Shown here piece after piece: positions 6,473 through 8,758 of a DNA stretch of 8,758 nucleotides; positions within the stretch are counted from its first letter, which is position 1; each line of letters starts with the position of its first letter. The position numbers were made by a program, and so were the translations under genes. Origin of the DNA: a bacterium (GTDB lineage: Bacteria > Bdellovibrionota_C > UBA2361 > OMII01). The DNA is taken from the NCBI GenBank assembly GCA_017853915.1, contig JAFMIS010000090.1, positions 1 through 8,758 on the forward strand. The letters are read 5' to 3'. The notes under the pieces are model-generated. The model saw only the letters and a program-made list of their open reading frames with translations, made no database searches and had not been told where the DNA came from.

Positions 6473-6492
6473 TCGCTCTTCTCCACCACTCC

Positions 6493-7278
6493 TTATCCTC
6501 GCGCGCATGTAGTCAGATAGCCTTTCCGACGCACGTACCGCAACGTGCCCGCTAAACACGTTCCCGTGACTACCATCCAAGCCAGACTGAGCGACAACGC
6601 GATCAGCATCTCCCTTACAGGCACGGCATTGGTAAGAAGTACAGCGCGCATACCCTCAAAGATGTGGGTGCACGGGAATATAAACGCAAAGATTTGCAAG
6701 CCAGCCGGCAAGGCCGACACTGGGTAAAACACCGCCACAAATGGCTGAACTAAAAATGGAACTATCCACGCCAAAGACTCCGCCGCTTCGCCGTAGCGCA
6801 GGATCAGAGAGGCAGTAAAGAGTCCCACTACCCAACCAAAGAACAGCAGCAATCCAAACAACGGGAAGAGCGAGAACCCAAGATCAAAGACGTTGAAGGA
6901 ATAGAGGACGTAAGCGCATATGGCCAGACCCGTGGCGGTAATTAAAGCCCTAATAAAACCCACAATCGCGGTCGAAATAATTAATTCATACGATCGCAGT
7001 GGAGAGACGAATAAATTAAGCGTATTCCCGACCCACATCTCCTGTAGAACCGACATGCCAACCGCCTGCTGGGCTCTAAAGAAAACATCCCACAGGATGA
7101 TTCCTCCTAACATAAAAAGCACGACTCTCGACTGCGTGACCTGCTGCAGGTACATCGTGACGAATCCCCACACCAACAGATCCATCAGCGGGAAAAATAT
7201 CAGCTCCCCGATGCGAATATATGACCTTTTATAAATAAACAGGTATCGCAAAACCATGGCGAGGATACGCGAGATCAT
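6493..7278 (-). CDS. ABC-2 type transporter permease
   Basis: This 261-residue integral membrane protein has about six hydrophobic segments, the usual length and layout of the ABC-2 export permease family. Recognisable parts are the amphipathic N-terminal entry (YLFIYKRSYIRIGELIFFPL), VLFMLGGIILWDVFFRAQQ, a cytoplasmic loop with NTLNLFVSPLRSYELI, and a late segment with PFVAVFYPVSALPAGLQ and FPCTHIFEGMRAVLL, typical of the fifth-helix and external-loop region. It is the second gene of a two-gene operon: its ATG overlaps the ATPase stop in ATGA, and GGAGG (7285-7289) inside the ATPase gene provides the ribosome site, so translation is probably coupled. It should form the membrane channel with the neighbouring ATPase. 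The exported substrate (lipid, polysaccharide, drug or other) cannot be read from the sequence. Confidence 0.92.
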   Translation of the reverse strand: MISRILAMVLRYLFIYKRSYIRIGELIFFPLMDLLVWGFVTMYLQQVTQSRVVLFMLGGIILWDVFFRAQQAVGMSVLQEMWVGNTLNLFVSPLRSYELIISTAIVGFIRALITATGLAICAYVLYSFNVFDLGFSLFPLFGLLLFFGWVVGLFTASLILRYGEAAESLAWIVPFLVQPFVAVFYPVSALPAGLQIFAFIFPCTHIFEGMRAVLLTNAVPVREMLIALSLSLAWMVVTGTCLAGTLRYVRRKGYLTTCARG

Positions 7279-8033
7279 TCCACACCTCCCTGGCGTAGAT
7301 CCCTCAACTCACCATCGCGAGCGATAGACACAAATACATCTTCAAGCGATTTCATATTTGAACGTTGACGAATCTCCTCGGGGCTGCCTGTCGCGACGAT
7401 CTTCCCACGAGCCAAAAATATTACCCTATCGCACAACTCTTCCACCTCATGCATGTAGTGCGATGTGTAAACAACGGTCGTTCCGTATGTCTCCCTCATT
7501 TTCTTTAGAAGCGCTCGAACCTTTCGCGCCACATCAGGATCAAGACTCGCCGTGGGTTCATCCAGGAAGATCACCTCGGGCCGATTAAGTAGAGCCTTGC
7601 AAAGATTCAAACGGGTCTTCTGCCCGGCCGATAACATCCCCACGAGACTCTTGGGGTTGATCTCCACCTCAAGCTCAGCCATGACCTCTCGAGCACGCCG
7701 CGCTGGATCCCGCACATTGTATAAACGCGCGTATACCTGAAGGCTCTCCATAATGGTCAGATTGCCCGGCAGAGAGACATACGCCGATGCGAAGTTCACA
7801 CGCTCAAGGATCTGATAGCGATGTTTCGGCATCCCCATCCCCAGAATCGAAATCGTTCCACTGTCGTGCGAGGTTAGACCCAACAGCATATGGATTATGG
7901 TGGTCTTGCCAGCGCCATTAGGGCCCAGGAGTCCTAGGATCTCCCCGCGAGAGGCGCAAAAACTCACGCCCTGAACAGCATCAACCCCCTCAAATCGCTT
8001 AACTAAATTATCAACACTAACCGGAAACAACAC
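7275..8033 (-). CDS. ABC transporter ATP-binding protein (ABC-2 exporter type)
   Basis: This 252-residue ATPase powers the downstream ABC-2 permease. Walker A GPNGAGKT is at 37-44, the signature LSAGQKTRL at 134-142, Walker B VIFLDEP at 154-160 with catalytic Glu159, the D-loop SLD at 163-165, and the switch His192 in TSHYMHEVEEL. The C-terminal SLEDVFVSIARD is typical of ABC-2 exporter ATPases. Two features differ from consensus. The Q-loop region reads RVNFASAYVSLPGNLT with no glutamine, and the signature has Ala in place of the second Gly. I recall a subfamily sharing both traits, so they need not mean loss of function. The start could be GTG at 8033 or, better spaced from the GGAGG at 8036-8040 (five bases rather than two), the next codon TTG at 8030. 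The operon runs divergently from a response regulator gene. Confidence 0.95.
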   Translation of the reverse strand: MLFPVSVDNLVKRFEGVDAVQGVSFCASRGEILGLLGPNGAGKTTIIHMLLGLTSHDSGTISILGMGMPKHRYQILERVNFASAYVSLPGNLTIMESLQVYARLYNVRDPARRAREVMAELEVEINPKSLVGMLSAGQKTRLNLCKALLNRPEVIFLDEPTASLDPDVARKVRALLKKMRETYGTTVVYTSHYMHEVEELCDRVIFLARGKIVATGSPEEIRQRSNMKSLEDVFVSIARDGELRDLRQGGVE

Positions 8034-8224
8034 ACCCTCCGACTGCCACCGCGATTCGCTGCCCTCTCAGCCACCTCAATGACTTACAGCGTTTATAACA
8101 GGACAATTGCCGCTTACCCCACACAGATCACCACATTAGCCATATCTATACCAGTAGCGACCCGCGCGGCACAGCCCGGGCAGGTGCGACACGGTAAGGA
8201 CGTCCCCTTTTATAGGTTGTCGGT
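8034..8224. promoter_or_regulatory. Divergent control region between the ABC operon and the response regulator gene
   Basis: These 191 bp must hold the promoters of both divergent units. GGAGG for the ABC ATPase is at 8036-8040 (minus). A TATAAA (minus strand) near 8089-8094 is a possible -10 for the ABC operon, without a good -35. Upstream of the response regulator lie three perfect 8-bp palindromes within 44 bp: CCGCGCGG (8162-8169), GCCCGGGC (8174-8181) and GGACGTCC (8198-8205). TATAGG at 8211-8216 is only nine bases before the ATG and is either a weak -10 giving an almost leaderless mRNA or a weak AGG ribosome site. Confidence 0.4.
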
Positions 8225-8758
8225 ATGAAGAAGGTTTTAATCATTGAAGATGATAGCGCTGTCTCTGATCTGATCGCGCTCCACCTTGAAGAGCACGAAT
8301 TCTCCGTGACCACTGCGTCACATGGGTTGAAAGGACTCGAGTTGGGACTCACAAACAATTACGACCTGATCATTCTCGACCTTATGCTCCCTGGAAAAGG
8401 TGGCATCGAGATATGTCGAGAGTTACGAGCCAACCATGTGCACTCGAACATCATGATGCTCACCTCCCGAGGGGATGAAGTTGAGAAAGTTCTCGGACTG
8501 GAGCTCGGCGCCGATGATTACGTCACGAAACCATTCAGCGTCCGTGAGATCGTTGCCCGAGTAAAGGCCCTCCTTAGACGTCAGGCCTCCCCTGAGCCGA
8601 TATCCGAACCTCCAATCGAGATCCTGGGCATGGTAATTAATAAACGTAGCCGTGAGGTTAGGATTGACGGTCACCTGGTCGACCTCACAAGCACTGAGTT
8701 TGATCTCTTGCTGTATATGGCCACCCACCCAGGCAGAGCTTTTTCGCGCGAACAGCTC
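8225..8758 (+). CDS. OmpR/PhoB-family response regulator (3' partial)
   Basis: This is a two-component transcription regulator: a sensor kinase would phosphorylate its receiver domain, which then controls DNA binding by a C-terminal winged helix. The visible 178 residues begin MKKVLIIEDD. The receiver (about 1-120) has the acidic pocket Glu8-Asp9, phospho-acceptor Asp52 in LDLMLPGKGG, Thr80 in MMLTSR and Lys102 in VTKPFS, so all catalytic residues are present. A short linker with SPEPISEPP leads into the winged-helix domain (from about 132), with INKRSREVRIDG and DLTSTEFDLLLYMATHPGRAFSREQL, the conserved recognition-domain core. The window cuts it there; roughly 50 residues including the recognition helix should follow. 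The ATG at 8225 is fixed by an in-frame TAG at 8213; its ribosome site is weak. A cognate kinase gene may lie downstream. Its link to the divergent ABC operon is unproven. Confidence 0.96.
   Translation, partial: MKKVLIIEDDSAVSDLIALHLEEHEFSVTTASHGLKGLELGLTNNYDLIILDLMLPGKGGIEICRELRANHVHSNIMMLTSRGDEVEKVLGLELGADDYVTKPFSVREIVARVKALLRRQASPEPISEPPIEILGMVINKRSREVRIDGHLVDLTSTEFDLLLYMATHPGRAFSREQL

Noticed and set aside
6473..6492. Bidirectional terminator between the convergent DUF5658 and permease genes
   Set aside because: The 20-bp gap contains no inverted repeat or T-run.
8423..8728. A 101-residue minus-strand frame inside the response regulator
   Set aside because: It is wholly antisense to the conserved receiver and winged-helix sequence.

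Overview
The window (8,758 bp, moderately GC-rich, densely coded on both strands) looks like chromosomal DNA of a bacterium. I see no plasmid, phage or insertion-sequence genes, no CRISPR array and no RNA gene. The gene types suggest an environmental Gram-negative, perhaps an uncultivated delta-proteobacterial or related lineage: an Mn-type superoxide dismutase, a DUF445/YjiN-like protein, a GT-C glycosyltransferase of the kind common in Chloroflexota and delta-like lineages, a YYY/DUF2298-like membrane module, and a DUF5658 protein. This placement is an inference from family resemblance, not a proven taxonomy.

Layout, left to right. (1) 1-584, plus: the 3' part of a superoxide dismutase gene whose first ~10 codons lie outside the window. 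(2) 585-925: a gene-free stretch with two diverged copies of a GC-rich hairpin repeat, a third inverted partial copy, and hairpins at the DUF445 gene end. (3) 926-2257, minus: DUF445 membrane protein. (4) 2258-2561: a gene-free stretch with nested inverted and direct repeats just upstream of the DUF445 gene, plus a terminator-like hairpin behind the next gene. (5) 2562-4376, minus: a membrane protein made of the periplasmic C-terminal domain of a family-39-like glycosyltransferase fused to a shortened YYY-like domain. (6) 4497-5975, plus: the catalytic GT-C membrane half of the same kind of glycosyltransferase, divergent from (5). (7) 6041-6472, plus: a DUF5658 three-helix membrane protein. 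(8) 6493-8033, minus: an ABC-2 exporter, ATPase then permease, overlapping by 4 bp. (9) 8034-8224: divergent control region. (10) 8225-8758, plus: an OmpR/PhoB-type response regulator cut by the window end.

The most unusual point is the divergent pair 2562-4376 / 4497-5975. In the relatives I recall, the multi-helix catalytic part, a last transmembrane helix and a periplasmic domain with motifs like HWDD and DESF-VYDHPKV form one polypeptide. Here the catalytic part stops after the RYLLPLYPL helix and ends in a Pro/Ser/Thr-rich tail. The last helix and periplasmic domain are encoded on the opposite strand, at the head of a second protein. The break falls in a predicted cytoplasmic loop, so the two products could still assemble as a two-subunit enzyme in the inner membrane, acting on a polyprenyl-phosphate-linked sugar and an acceptor at the periplasmic face. 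The nearby ABC exporter and DUF5658 protein fit a cell-envelope neighbourhood, but nothing in the sequence ties them to the same pathway.
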